This document shows, piece after piece, positions 34,958 to 46,345 of a DNA stretch of 64,000 nt (the stretch's first letter is position 1; each line of letters starts with the position of its first letter). Position numbers and translations under genes: made by a program. The stretch lies in the NCBI GenBank assembly GCA_963585895.1, contig OY757904.1, forward strand, positions 30,885,114 to 30,949,113, given 5' to 3'. Origin of the DNA: Sepioteuthis lessoniana. Its lineage: Eukaryota; Mollusca; Cephalopoda; Myopsida; Loliginidae. Under the pieces are notes generated by a model. It was not told the origin of the DNA. It did not search any database and saw only the letters and a program-made list of their open reading frames with translations.

Positions 34958-35105
34958 ATGCTATTCCTATATTTTCACGAAGCCGAAAAAAATTACACGA
35001 TATTCAAGATATAATCTATTTTTATAATCAACTTAGGTAAACATTACTTTTGTGTTTTGTACTTGAAAAATATCTTTTTAGATTAATTAATAAGATTAAC
35101 TATAC

Positions 35106-35372
35106 TAGGGGAACATTTGAGTAGAGTGTTCGTCAATGATCCAAGAGACCATGGTTTAATCCCAGGTCGAGTCATACCAAAGACTTTAAAAATGGTACTT
35201 GATTCCGCCTTGTTTAACACTCAGCATTATAAGGTAATGATAAAGGGTAAAGTGGAGCAATCAAGGGAAAGGAGTGGAGCCCTCCACAACAACTCGACAT
35301 AGTCGCTATTGAAAAGTGAGCCTTCGAGTCACTCTCGAGTAAGGTCGCCAACTTTACTTACTTAATGTAGGA
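35106..35372 (+). repeat. SINE family C (plus copy)
   Basis: Order: gagtgttcgtcaatgatcca, agaccatggtttaatccc (B-box), ggtcgagtcataccaaag, ggtacttgattccgcct, cattataaggta, aaagtggagcaatcaaggg, ending gaaaagtgagccttcgag. The overlapping 61-residue frame is an accident. Confidence 0.9.
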
Positions 35373-36468
35373 TAATTTAAAATTCATACCAAATCAACTG
35401 AATAAATTACGAATTTTATGATTATTTGATTAAAATGATTATATCATAACAGGGGAATTTTATTTACAGTATATTAATATTGATTTCATTATTCAGTCAT
35501 TCATATTTTTAATTATTTACTGCATCCATCTCTATTATTAGGTGATTGACGATTTCAAAGTAATTTACATCTCATTTTAAACTCAGGAAGAAGCTAATTT
35601 TCAATCAACTGCGAAAAAAATAGACAAAAACAGTTTTATCTTAGCGCGTGATTTAAAAAATAATCCATCAAAACACGCTGAAAATAATGAGATAAAAATA
35701 GCTTTTTATTGTGGGATTCAAATCACTCCTTTACATGCATCGTGCATTGAGCCTTGGTGATTATGTAGTACAATTATCTCCCAAGCCTTTACCAATAATT
35801 TTGTTGTACCTTAAACGTTCCTTAATCTCGAATAGTATCAGTTTTAGCTTAGTGGAAAAAAATATTTGAGTCGGAATCTTTTTCAAATACTAAGCCGAGT
35901 TAAATGTTTTGCAACATTTGCATACGTTCCATTTGAGGGCATTTACCTCATGACAGATACAGCAAATTATCCCGATCCTATTCTCACGGATTATTACTTG
36001 TTAAGATCCATAGCCAACTTGCTTCTCTCACAATGTTTCAACAAACAAGAGATAATCTTCCGTCAGGAAATTAACCTCAAAGTACCAGAACTGGTATAAA
36101 GATGGAAGAATTGGCAGAAAGATGTTTCACTTGCAGCAAAATAATGATCTTTTCTTTGAAAGGTTGGCTACTTGTGATTTAACTAGAAGAATAAAAGGAA
36201 ATAAGTTACAAAATATTGTCAAAGTTATTACTCACCTCCGCATTTTTAATATTTATTGGATAGATGAAAAAATATCGAGATTGAATCTGTTTTCACAAAG
36301 ACAGAAAGGAATATTTATTTTCGTAAAATTATTTTCTTGTCATTGAGCTCATTCCAGCGAATTTTCTATCTGTCGAAGGACCTGTGAAATGTTTCTTCTG
36401 TCTGGGTGTAAAACTTCACTGTCGTATTCTTTCTTTCCTCCACAGGAATAAATCTTACTCTTCAGATG

Positions 36469-36470
<2 letters not shown>
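35373..36470. other. Unassigned stretch with two short plus frames
   Basis: Frames at 35866-36099 and 36122-36346 lie close together and have a fairly ordinary residue composition (for example KCFATFAYVPFEGIYLMTD), so a decayed gene or element is possible. I recognise no motif and do not call a function. Confidence 0.35.
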
Positions 36471-36535
<65 letters not shown>

Positions 36536-36770
36536 CAGCGTTGGTTGTCACTAAATCATTTTGTGGGTTTGTGTCGAACTAATGCAATATAATATGGAAA
36601 GTTCTCAATATCTAGTATAGAGCTATTATATAATAATGAAAAAAACTCGATTTCATTTTTTTACCCGTCTGATGTTCCGTAAAAAAAAAAAAAAAATCCA
36701 TGAAACCCAGGGTCGCAGTCTAAATTCCATGGATTTAAATATAAAATCTAATATCTATTTATTTATACCT

Positions 36771-36848
<78 letters not shown>
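36471..36848. repeat. Two long (TA)n arrays
   Basis: TA repeats at 36471-36531 and 36775-36848, with about 240 bp of unassigned DNA and a poly-A run between them. Confidence 0.95.
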
Positions 36849-36849
<1 letters not shown>

Positions 36850-36852
<3 letters not shown>

Positions 36853-37925
36853 CTACTGTGCAAATGATTTCGGAAGGGGTATATTTCTAAATAAAGAACG
36901 GGGTTTTTGAGATTAATTTATGAAAATATTATATTTTATTCATTTAGAATTATATACAAACAGTAATTCTTTAATATATCAATAATAACGATAAAAAAAT
37001 ATGCATAATTAAGAATTCTTAATTGTTATTTTCATTATATGATATAGGCTTCTTCTAAGACATTTATCTTATGTATCGGTATTGATTTGATGCTATATAT
37101 TTGTTACTTTTACATTATAATGTTTAAGAATGCTTACTATCAATCAAATATTCATAAAAACAAGAACTGATTTAATTTCTTAATGAATTCTCTCAATTTT
37201 TTTATCTGGGAGCCATTGTATTTTTCCAAACATAAATCAACACTATGCTACAAATAACTGATGAAAAATACGTAAAATTATATTCTACCATGAACACTGC
37301 ACTTCTCATGAAGTATTTACGAAAAAGATTAAAACTGTCAATATCAAAGAGAGAAAGAAGAGTGGAAGGCCAACAAAATTAATTAAAACTGATTATAAAT
37401 ATCTAAAGTGAACATCTTTAAGAAATAGAACTAAATCTAGTCAAGAATTAGGCTGAAATCTTGCTCAAACATGCGGCACCTAAATTCTCTCTTCAACTAT
37501 TAGAAGAGCATATGTAAAAGAAGGCTTTCATTTCGAATGGCAAGAAAGAAAACATATCTAAAACAGGGAAACGGACAAAAATGACTTGAAATTGCCAAAG
37601 AACGCAAGAAATGGACCGTTGAACGATGGAAGAATATATTATAAAATGATGAATCAAAATTTGAAAATTTCAGTTTAAAGAGAAGACAGTATGTAAGGAG
37701 AAGGGTTGGATAGCCTATATTTAAACATAGAGATTGTTCTATTATGATTTGGGGATGTTTAACTGCAAATGGAGTGGTTTATGTTGTCAAAATTGATGGA
37801 ATAATGAATGCTGAGAAATGTAGACAAATTCTGATCCATCATTCTATCCCCTTTGGTTAGAGACTAATTTGTAATAGTTTCATTTTCAATCTGGGGATGT
37901 TTAAGTTATAAAACGGCCTCTTCAG
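36850..37925 (+). pseudogene. Tc1-family transposon remnant
   Basis: It begins after a TA array with tactactgtgcaaatg, similar in style to Tc1 ends. Transposase blocks appear in changing phases: SGRPTKLIKTDYKYL near 37357, ELG..LAQTCG near 37448, IRRAYVKEGFHFEWQERKH near 37500, WTVERWKNIL.NDESKFENFSLKRRQYVRRRVG (37614-37710), and KHRDCSIMIWGCLTANGVVYVVKIDGIMNAEKCRQILIHHSIP (37722-37850). In Tc1 the DESKF Asp is catalytic and is kept here. Several stops are present. The 3' third and the right end are missing, and an RTE fragment follows at 37930. Confidence 0.85.
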
Positions 37926-37929
37926 AGTC

Positions 37930-38358
37930 CCAGCTTCTTCCAGGCAGCGGTCACATCGATACTGCTATATGGATGCACTACATGGACGCTAACAAAACGG
38001 CTGGGGAAGAAACTGGATGACAATTACACAAGAATGCTGCGTGCAATCCTGAACAAGTCCTGGCAGCAGCACCCCACAAGACACCAACTGTACGGCCACC
38101 TGCCCCCTATCACGAAAACTATTCAAGTTAGACGAACCAGACATGCAGGACACTGCTGGAGAAGCAGAGATGAACTCATAAGAGATGTACTCTTATGGAT
38201 CCCCACACATGGCCGCGCAAAAGCAGGACGACCAGCTCGAACATACATTCAGCAGCTATGTGAGGATACAGGCTTTTGTCCTGAAGACCTACCTAGGGCG
38301 ATGAACGATAGGGAGGAGTGGCGAGAGAGGGTCAGGGATATCCGTGCTACCAGCGCGA

Positions 38359-38392
<34 letters not shown>
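37930..38392 (+). pseudogene. RTE 3' fragment (plus), young subfamily, open frame
   Basis: It starts at the FFQAAVTSILLYG block and continues without a stop through TRMLRAILNKSWQQHPTRHQLYGHLPPI and HGRAKAGRPARTYIQQLCEDTGFCPED to TGA at 38361, followed by (GAT)n to 38392. The text is nearly identical to the 28.6-kb element. Only the 5' truncation disables it. It sits in or beside the Tc1 remnant. Confidence 0.94.
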
Positions 38393-38393
<1 letters not shown>

Positions 38394-38720
38394 ATAGGAT
38401 TATTTAGACCACATAAAGACTGAAGGGCAATCAAATTGAAAAGAAAATATGTGTTAAGTCCTCTAAGACCCTAAAATAATATATCTATGGGTTATATAAA
38501 TGGATTATAACTTTGTACCCCGAAAACAGTAAATCCAGTGCTAGTAGCAAATGGTGGACTTAGAGAATAACAATGATCTTTAAAGTTAGTAAATGTAGTA
38601 AATATCAAATTCATATTAACTAGTAATTACGTTATAATTTATTTGCATTGAACACCAGTTTTTCCATTTCCTGTATAAGAATTTTTTGTGATGATATTAA
38701 ACCTGCTAAAATCATTTACA

Positions 38721-38722
<2 letters not shown>
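38393..38722. other. Unassigned stretch
   Basis: Possibly the continuation of the Tc1 remnant, but no transposase block is readable. Confidence 0.4.

Positions 38723-38774
<52 letters not shown>
38723..38774. repeat. (TA)n microsatellite
   Basis: About 50 bp of TA repeats. Confidence 0.97.
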
Positions 38775-38778
<4 letters not shown>

Positions 38779-39625
38779 TATTTTTAGCCAACGAATTCTG
38801 TTGTTGGCATGTTAACTGAAAAGGGCAAATATTTATTGCTCAATTTTTCCATTCAGTGTTTCTTTTTGACGAAATAGATGTTGTATATGGGTTTTTACTC
38901 TTTGAAAAGCTGTCGAAAAACTGTGTGTGTGAAATCCGAGTTCGAATCCTTTTTACCACCGTTAATTATTTTCGAGGACGTAGGTGTTCAATATAACACA
39001 ATACAATTTATATTTCTAGACGATATACAATGCACCTTAATGATTTTAGCTCCATAGACTTACATCTTAAAACTCATTCTATTTCTCAATCCAAGTTTCG
39101 AAAAATTCTAGTTTAAAACACCACTATAATCGCACTCGAAATTAATAAGCTACGACTAAAGATCCCAGAAACCCTACAAATAAAATACAAAAAAAAATAA
39201 AATCAATAGAATTGATTTTGAAAATAGTGACAATGTTTTGAAATGCCTTTAGAATTTTAAAAAAATAATCCGTATTTCTTGATAGTATTCTATTTTCGTT
39301 GATAGCATTCTGTTTTTTAAATTCATATGCAACTTAGTTTTATCCAACTTTGCGTTTGCATAGTTTTGTTAGGTTATAAAACCCAAAAAACTTTAAAAAC
39401 TTATTTTTGAAAAGCACTCTTTACACATGCAAGCAAATGCTGACAAAGACCTATGAAAGGTACAAAAGCGCACGGGTCAATTTTGGTAAATTATTCCACC
39501 AATTCCAATCTGAAAACAAGACACTTATCAGGAAAATCGAAAGGATCCTAATTATACAGACAAAATGTGTCTTTACTATTCAATAAAACATGCTTAAATC
39601 AATGACTTCTGCCTACTTACCCACT
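38775..39625. other. Unassigned AT-rich stretch
   Basis: No feature recognised. Confidence 0.5.
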
Positions 39626-39626
39626 C

Positions 39627-39656
39627 ACAAACACACACAAACACACACACACAAAT

Positions 39657-39739
<83 letters not shown>
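39627..39739. repeat. (CA)n(TA)n microsatellite
   Basis: CA repeats with minor interruptions to 39683, then TA repeats. Confidence 0.97.
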
Positions 39740-39740
<1 letters not shown>

Positions 39741-40840
39741 TGCCAACAGGTTTCGGATAGAACTTACGTTTCAAATATTATGAAGATGTATAAATGTTTC
39801 TTGATTCTGATAATTTTGTGCTATTATTTTATTTTGTGTATGAAAAAATGCTGTGAAATAAAAGGATTGCATATTTGACGCAATAAATGTTTTACTAACT
39901 TGTTCCATAACAATAAAACCTGACGTAAACGAGAACTAGAAAACTTTCCAAAGAAATTGTATTATAGGAATTTCTTGCCCCACTAAGAATGTAAGCCTTA
40001 CCTTGTGTATGGTGATATGACTAGAAATGTAAATACAGGTTGTATATAAAAGAAATACACATTTATAATACACTGTTTTCTAGGAAAACACAGGAAATTC
40101 AATATTAGATCTGAAGTTGTCAAAATATATACCTGTTGTGTTTCTGATTGAGATTGTTGCATTTATAGCTAATGCATTTAAGGATATAATTCAAGAAACG
40201 GATACCGATTAGCAGAAGACTTTTGAAATATCACGTTCCTGGTAGTATCAAATAATGTTACATAGATTGACATGCTGTTAAAATAATTCAATCAATCAAT
40301 AATTCAAATAATTTTCACACAGTTGCAAGAGCTTCAGAACTGGAGTTTCAACATGAGATAAAGTTTAGAGCCATACTCAGTATAATCGTTTTTTAGAGAG
40401 TTCATAATACTCTACAGGACGGTATAAACGAAGAATAAATTTTGTTATCAAACTGCAGATTTTTTTTTTCATGCACTGTTTTAAGCTCTTAAAAACTTTT
40501 GTGTCGAGTGTCTTAGACTATTTACATATTTCACTTGAAATGGGAGCCTCAGAAGAGAATACACAAGATTGGTGGAAGGACATCCTGAGATATACGAACG
40601 TGCACTGCAGATAGTGTCATTGTTGCATGTTGATGAACCATATGTTGGTAGAAACTTAGATAAGATGATTCGCTAACAATAGCAGAGCAAAGAAACTAAA
40701 GATTAATAAAGAAATGGCAGCGAAAATTAAATTACTGATTTAATTTTTCCGCAGCTGATTATGACGTAATAAGAAAATTGAAAAGAACTGTTATTCAATC
40801 TAATCAAGAGGGCCTTTCTAGGTTGTTTTTTTTTCATCAT
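39740..40840. other. Unassigned AT-rich stretch
   Basis: No coding frame or repeat that I can support. Confidence 0.5.
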
Positions 40841-40844
40841 ACAA

Positions 40845-40985
40845 CGTGTGAAAGCACGTGCGATACCATGTCCTCATCAGCCGCCTTCCAGGGGTGATAA
40901 CACAGTTTCGGTAGCTCAAGGCGGTACTGCCACCCCTGGCGCTACCAAGCAGCTTTTGCCACCGGACAGGTTATTAAGAGAATCA
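40845..40985. other. Short GC-rich island with inverted repeat
   Basis: ccaggggtg near 40888 and cacccctgg near 40931 are exact reverse complements, and an inner ggcggtactgcc forms a second hairpin. The 67-residue frame here (Pro/Gly-rich) has no known family. It could be a fragment of a structured element. Confidence 0.5.
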
Positions 40986-41011
40986 TATATATATATATAT
41001 ATATATATATA

Positions 41012-42619
41012 CGCCAGATCAATTAAATGCAGAGACTATATTGGACGTTAATCTTCATTTTCTGAGTGTAGTTTGTGATTTAAAAAACGCGTTTACTTTC
41101 AGCGGTTGATGTTATTACGCGTTTACAGTAACCGTTTCTTACGTAATCACACGGGAAAGGTGGTTCCGCGTGTATTACCTTCATGCTGAAAACTTTCTCG
41201 CTTTCGACCAAATCCAACTTGATGCATATCACAACGTGGTCTGAAGACGATTCGAGGCAACTTTCAAATTTCAGTATTGGATCAAAAATGTTTGATCATT
41301 GTTGAACGTACATAATTCGTGGTAGAAAAACAATAATGTAGATTAAACTTTTTTCATTGGTTACCAGATGTCAGCAAATTATGGGAAGTTCAACGTTTAG
41401 GAAAATAAACATTTATTGAAGAGACATAATTCTACTTCGTCTGACTAAAGTTATGTACAGTACTTCTCTTCTATATATGTTTTAATGCAACAAATATACT
41501 TTAACAGCAATCCTAATGAAAAATATAATGATATTAAAAGTTGAAGAAAACTTTGTAATCATACGTGATGAATAAAACCTCAATACATATATTGCAACTA
41601 CGAAAATGAGCTAGAAAAATTCCTGACATTTCGACAGATATGCAAATATTATCAAAAGAAAACGATTGTGATAGTATCGGATGAAAGATTAAGTCGAAAC
41701 AGAATTTTTCTCCTAAAAGAAACTCGACATAAACATTTAAATTCAGGTTAAATTGAATGCTGTTACTTTATGCAAGGAAAATTATAGGCATCAAGAAGTT
41801 ACTTAATTCCAAAGAATTCTAGGAAAGATAGGAATTATAAGGCCTCTAAAATCGAGACCGTTTGATGGGCCAAAAATATATATCTTAGGTTATTTTTAAA
41901 AAAAAAAAGATTGTAAATGAACATTAGATTAGAAATTCTTGCTAATGTAGTTGAGAGCTTCAAAAACGTCCCGTTATGATTGAAATTGATGGGATAATTG
42001 TAAAAGATAAGTGTCTAATTTAAATTATGAATACAGAGAATCATAAAAATAAACAGAGCGTGTATTAAACTGAGAGAAAATAATACTTCGTCATAGTTTT
42101 GTTCTTGCAAACTTTTTATTCACATTTTAGTTTTAATAATTGAAACTCTACAAAAATGGTTTAAGAGAGTATTTTATAGCATAACCCCACATCTTGGCGG
42201 AAATAAATGGGCATTAATAATTGCTGTATTGCGAAAAACGATTAGTGAATAACATTTTTGGTTACCACAAAGTAGGTCTCAATCTACTTGTTCGGATTCA
42301 TATTTTATTCCCTCTGGATCGGGACAACAATCAACATAATGATTTAACGAAAGAATTTGACAAATATGGGAATCAACGGAATTAATTTAGGTCGCATGTA
42401 CAGAGATGTAGAAAAAAGTTCTGGTAAAGCATATTCTGTCGACATGATCACGGAATAACGAAGGAGAGATAACTAGCAACAGGAAAGACATACTTTACTT
42501 GTCTAAAGGGGTTCATTTGCTGGTAGTGTTCAAATCTAAAATAAATATGCAAAAAGATAACAAAAACAAGAGGAAGAAATCGTAGTGTTTTGTCTCTTCT
42601 ATTTTTTGTTGAACTAACA
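41012..42619. other. Unassigned AT-rich stretch
   Basis: A TA run at 40986-41011 precedes it. No gene or repeat is supported. A weak Tc1-like phrase (EIDGII) near 41975 is too short to call. Confidence 0.45.
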
Positions 42620-42683
<64 letters not shown>

Positions 42684-43021
42684 ACAAAACTGGAAATAAG
42701 CCCAAGAGTATAAAAATGTATGATTGAAAAAATACATTCAGAGAATGGTTTTATTCATAGAAATATTTGTTAAAATGTCGGTTTTAGAACTGAATCAGGA
42801 CGTGTGAGCAATTAAATGAAAACAAATGAGAAAGTTTTAAGACATTTTTTCCGTTGGTATTGTTCTGTTCCAAATTTGTGAGGTGTAATTAGCTTCAGTA
42901 AATGTATTAATTAAAAAAAAAAAGAAATCTATATATCTCTAACTATCTATTTTCTTAATTCAGGTCTACCAACTACAAAAATTCTCTTATATTTCTGTTC
43001 GTCTTTTTCTAGTGTCAACCA

Positions 43022-43093
<72 letters not shown>
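42620..43093. repeat. (TA)n and (CT)n microsatellites
   Basis: TA repeats at 42620-42681 and a pure CT array at 43027-43093; the DNA between is unassigned. Confidence 0.95.
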
Positions 43094-43095
<2 letters not shown>

Positions 43096-43764
43096 TGTTT
43101 ACCTTGGCAAGCTTTTAATCTATCCACTTTTCTAAATATATATAAAAGGTGAAGGGGAATTATTTAAAATACATGATTTTGTAACATATCAGAACCATCC
43201 TTACCAAATAAAAAGATGAATAGAAAAATGAAACGGTATCTGTTTGATAATACTTTGTAGTTGGAAATGATACTAGATTCAACAATTTTTCGGCATTTGT
43301 ATATTGCATATAAACTAAAATCTTGGAATTTCGAAAATTAAATTGGTAATTACTTTCTACGTTGTTTGACCAAAACGCTATTTATGTATATTCTTATTAA
43401 AACTCTTTTGTGCTTGTAAATTCATTTTTTATTAATATCAAGGTATGGAATTCCCTACATTCTTGCAATGGATTCAGTTGGAGTATTGTTATTTTCATTT
43501 GTAACTACATTTATAATTGCCTTTGCAGAGAATCTGGCTGTTTTAATTTCAGGGTGATTTACTTTTTGTTCTGTTTTTTGTTTTGCTTCTTTCTTTTTCG
43601 ATGATATCTGTGGTTGAATTATCGAGTAAAATGATATATCTATGAAATAAGTGATTTGAAAACAAAAATTGAGTTGAATTACTGTGGAATATTTACCTTT
43701 GTAAATTTTGAAGGCTTTTATTTAGGCCTGTTGAATAAAAGATATAGGATATCATAAAAGTAAA
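43094..43764. other. Unassigned AT-rich stretch
   Basis: No feature recognised. Confidence 0.5.
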
Positions 43765-43765
43765 G

Positions 43766-44008
43766 TTGGCGGCCATAGTCGAGGGTAACCCGAAGACTCC
43801 CTTTTCAATAGCTACTACACCAAGGTGTAGTGAAAGGCGCTACTCCTTCCCTGGATTGCCCCACTTTACCCTTGATCTGTACCTTATAATGCTGAGTTTT
43901 AAGCAAGGAGGCATGAAGTACCATTTTTTGAGTCTTTGGTATGACTCGACCTGGGATTGAACCCAGGTCTCCTGGACCATTGGCGAACACTCTAACCGCT
44001 AGGATATC
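43766..44008 (-). repeat. SINE family C, best-preserved head (minus copy)
   Basis: On the minus strand the head reads tagcggttagagtgttcgcc, then ccaggagacctgggttcaat with a B-box, followed by the conserved ggtcgagtcataccaaag. The tRNA-like T-arm is visible: CCTGG and CCAGG pair around gttcaatc. The body and end match the other three copies. Confidence 0.92.
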
Positions 44009-44575
44009 ATAAACTAGTCCTATCTATTTTTTTTTAAGTCAAAAAGAAAAATATATTTCAACCTGACTGAGGCAAGAACAAAATAAGTCGAGAGAACTCA
44101 GAGAAAGCATTAACTTGAAATCTCACAGAAAGTAAGCATGGAAACCTCGAAAACGACTTAATGTTTGGAGTAAGGAAAAGATAAATGAAAGGCATAATTC
44201 CCCTTCATTTCAGCGACATGTAGTGATATTAAGGGTTTTTATAATTAATATACCTAGGTAGTATACAAAGGTATTAGCTATATTAGCATTTTTGTTGTAA
44301 GAATTGTTGAAAGGGAATACGACAGTCAAGAGCATAAAATGTGAAATACTGGAATATACTAGTGCCGGGTCTTGACAAACAACAAGGGACACGTATATAT
44401 AAAAATATAATATAATATTCTATTCTTCGTCGGTGAAGCTTGCATGGAACAGGAGAGCAATCGATGAGCGTGATCGCGTACCCAGAGGAGTCGTCAAGAG
44501 TTGGAAAAGCCATTGGAAACTGATTTCAGCCCAAATTCTAACTTTATATACTCTTAAAACTCTTAGACGACGCAC
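44009..44575. other. Unassigned stretch
   Basis: No feature recognised. Confidence 0.45.
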
Positions 44576-44685
44576 ACGTCATGCTTGCTTTTCATTGTTC
44601 ACAGCGTACACTCATGCATTGCTTGCTTTTCATTGGTCACTGCTTAAACCCACACATTGCCTGCTTTTCATTGGTCACGTCTTTT
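44576..44685. repeat. Three-unit repeat with ATTGGTCA boxes
   Basis: The block gcttgcttttcattg.tcac occurs three times (about 44583, 44623 and 44661) with related spacers. Two units carry attggtcac, an inverted CCAAT-like box. This is a local minisatellite. A regulatory role is possible but unproved. Confidence 0.7.
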
Positions 44686-45406
44686 TTTTTTTCAGTTATC
44701 ATTTTATAGATTTTCTCTACGGCCGGGTGTATCTGACAACAACATTTGCCGGGTTCATCGCAGGCCAAGGTGATATATTACTATAAGAAGTAGTTCTCTG
44801 ATTTCTTGAGGATTTTGATAGAAGTAATATTTGATGCACCATTAAAAATAGCCCCAGCTTCATCGTTCTACAGTCACATGGATATTTTCTGAATTCGTGA
44901 ATAATCTTCATTTTCTCTTTAAATTCCTGGAAAAAAAAGTAGAATTTTTCACATTTTTTTGGCAAGTAATTTTGTTTATTTAAACCTTCTGCGGTATTTT
45001 TCTTTCACCATTTTTTGTCGGTTTAGACTTCAACACGAATTCCCTGATGGACAAATTCATCTCACATTAAGAAGATCAATATTCTTTTTATGTTTCTATG
45101 GAAAATGGCAGTTTAGGAAGAAGCAACCATTTCGACTGAAACAAAGAATGGGGCCATTTCATTGTCGGAACCCAAGGAAAAGATTTGTATGTCTAATATG
45201 GACGACGCATTCCTAGATGCAGACAAATGCCTCACTAATTCAAAAATTAAAAAAAAAAAAATTTAATAATTTTGAAGTATTTTATAAAAAATATGAAACA
45301 AGTAATCCTCTTCCTTTGAAGACTTTAATTAACTTTTATATTTAAATTCTTTTTCATTATTATATTTTGCAGAATGATAAATTAATATTAATTAAATTGT
45401 TTTTTG

Positions 45407-45410
<4 letters not shown>
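44686..45410. other. Unassigned stretch
   Basis: Short frames at 44717-44965 and 44959-45216 show no family that I recognise. Confidence 0.45.
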
Positions 45411-45458
<48 letters not shown>

Positions 45459-45459
45459 T
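45411..45459. repeat. (ATT)n microsatellite
   Basis: About 16 units of ATT, the sequence type that the RLE tails also have, but no RLE end adjoins it. Confidence 0.97.
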
Positions 45460-46105
45460 CTTTATCAGTAGTAGCAGGATAATCAGTAGTCGAAGGATTA
45501 GTGAATTAATTTTCATTGATGCTTTGATCATTTCTTTATTTCAGTTTTTTTTTTTATTTAACTCATTTATTCATTGATATTTTCTAGGATCGGTCTATTA
45601 CCACACAAAGTAAAATAGGGAAATGTAATTAGTAAGACTGCTTTCCAATGTGAAAGTCTTCTTTGATTCTCTATGAATATCGGAAATCCTGGTCTTTTAA
45701 TTTGTAAGAGCTTAGTTAGGTACAAGGCCAATAGTATGTGGCATCCAAAAAGAATCTGCCGCACTATCAATGATCATTTATTTTAGCTTGCTAAACATTA
45801 CTTAACACCAGCCACCACTTAACTTACTAAGTTTATTTTGGCTCAAGATGAAAAGCTTTGGGTGTCCAGATTGAACAGAACTCACTCGAAATCATCTGCT
45901 TGCAAAACTTGCTAACCTTACACCGCCAGAAACGGACTCAAATATAGATGTAGCTTATATTCTAGTACAGATCTCTAAGTCAGAATCTCCCAGTGATAAT
46001 CAAATTCATTACTCTGCTGTAATTGTTCTGTGAGATTTATATTTAACGTATTTACGTAGTTTGGTACGCTAAAACATAAGCATAACGTAAAATTTGATCC
46101 TCCCT
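45460..46105. other. Unassigned stretch
   Basis: No feature recognised. Confidence 0.45.
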
Positions 46106-46107
46106 TT

Positions 46108-46345
46108 TAGCAGAGCTTAGAGTACGCCAAGTCTATTTCCCGCCGAGGGGTTGGATCTCACAGAATGTAGATATCCTGGGTATGTCACCAAACAGTATCT
46201 GATGGTGAAGTTTCAGTTCTTGACAGCTTGAGGATTGTGGAGCACTTTTTCTTAACCATTACTTTCAGGTCAAATCTGACACGGAGTGTCTGTACTTGTC
46301 AGGGTTTCATCTAGGGATCAAATTGTTCAGTTTGAAATCATTCTT
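46108..46345 (+). repeat. Interspersed family D, old copy
   Basis: Blocks 'tagagtacgcc', 'tatctgatggtgaagtttc', 'gtggagcac' and 'aggtcaaatctgacacggag' keep the family order. The identity is low. Confidence 0.6.

Noticed and set aside
35866..36346. Host gene exons
   Set aside because: Two short frames without recognisable motif, no convincing splice-site arrangement, and no conservation evidence available.
41930..42060. Second Tc1 fragment (EIDGII phrase)
   Set aside because: Only one short block resembles Tc1; no DESKF or WGC block is found in order around it.
45411..45459. RLE insertion at this (ATT)n array
   Set aside because: No RLE 3' end or hairpin adjoins the array; it is a plain microsatellite, perhaps an empty target.
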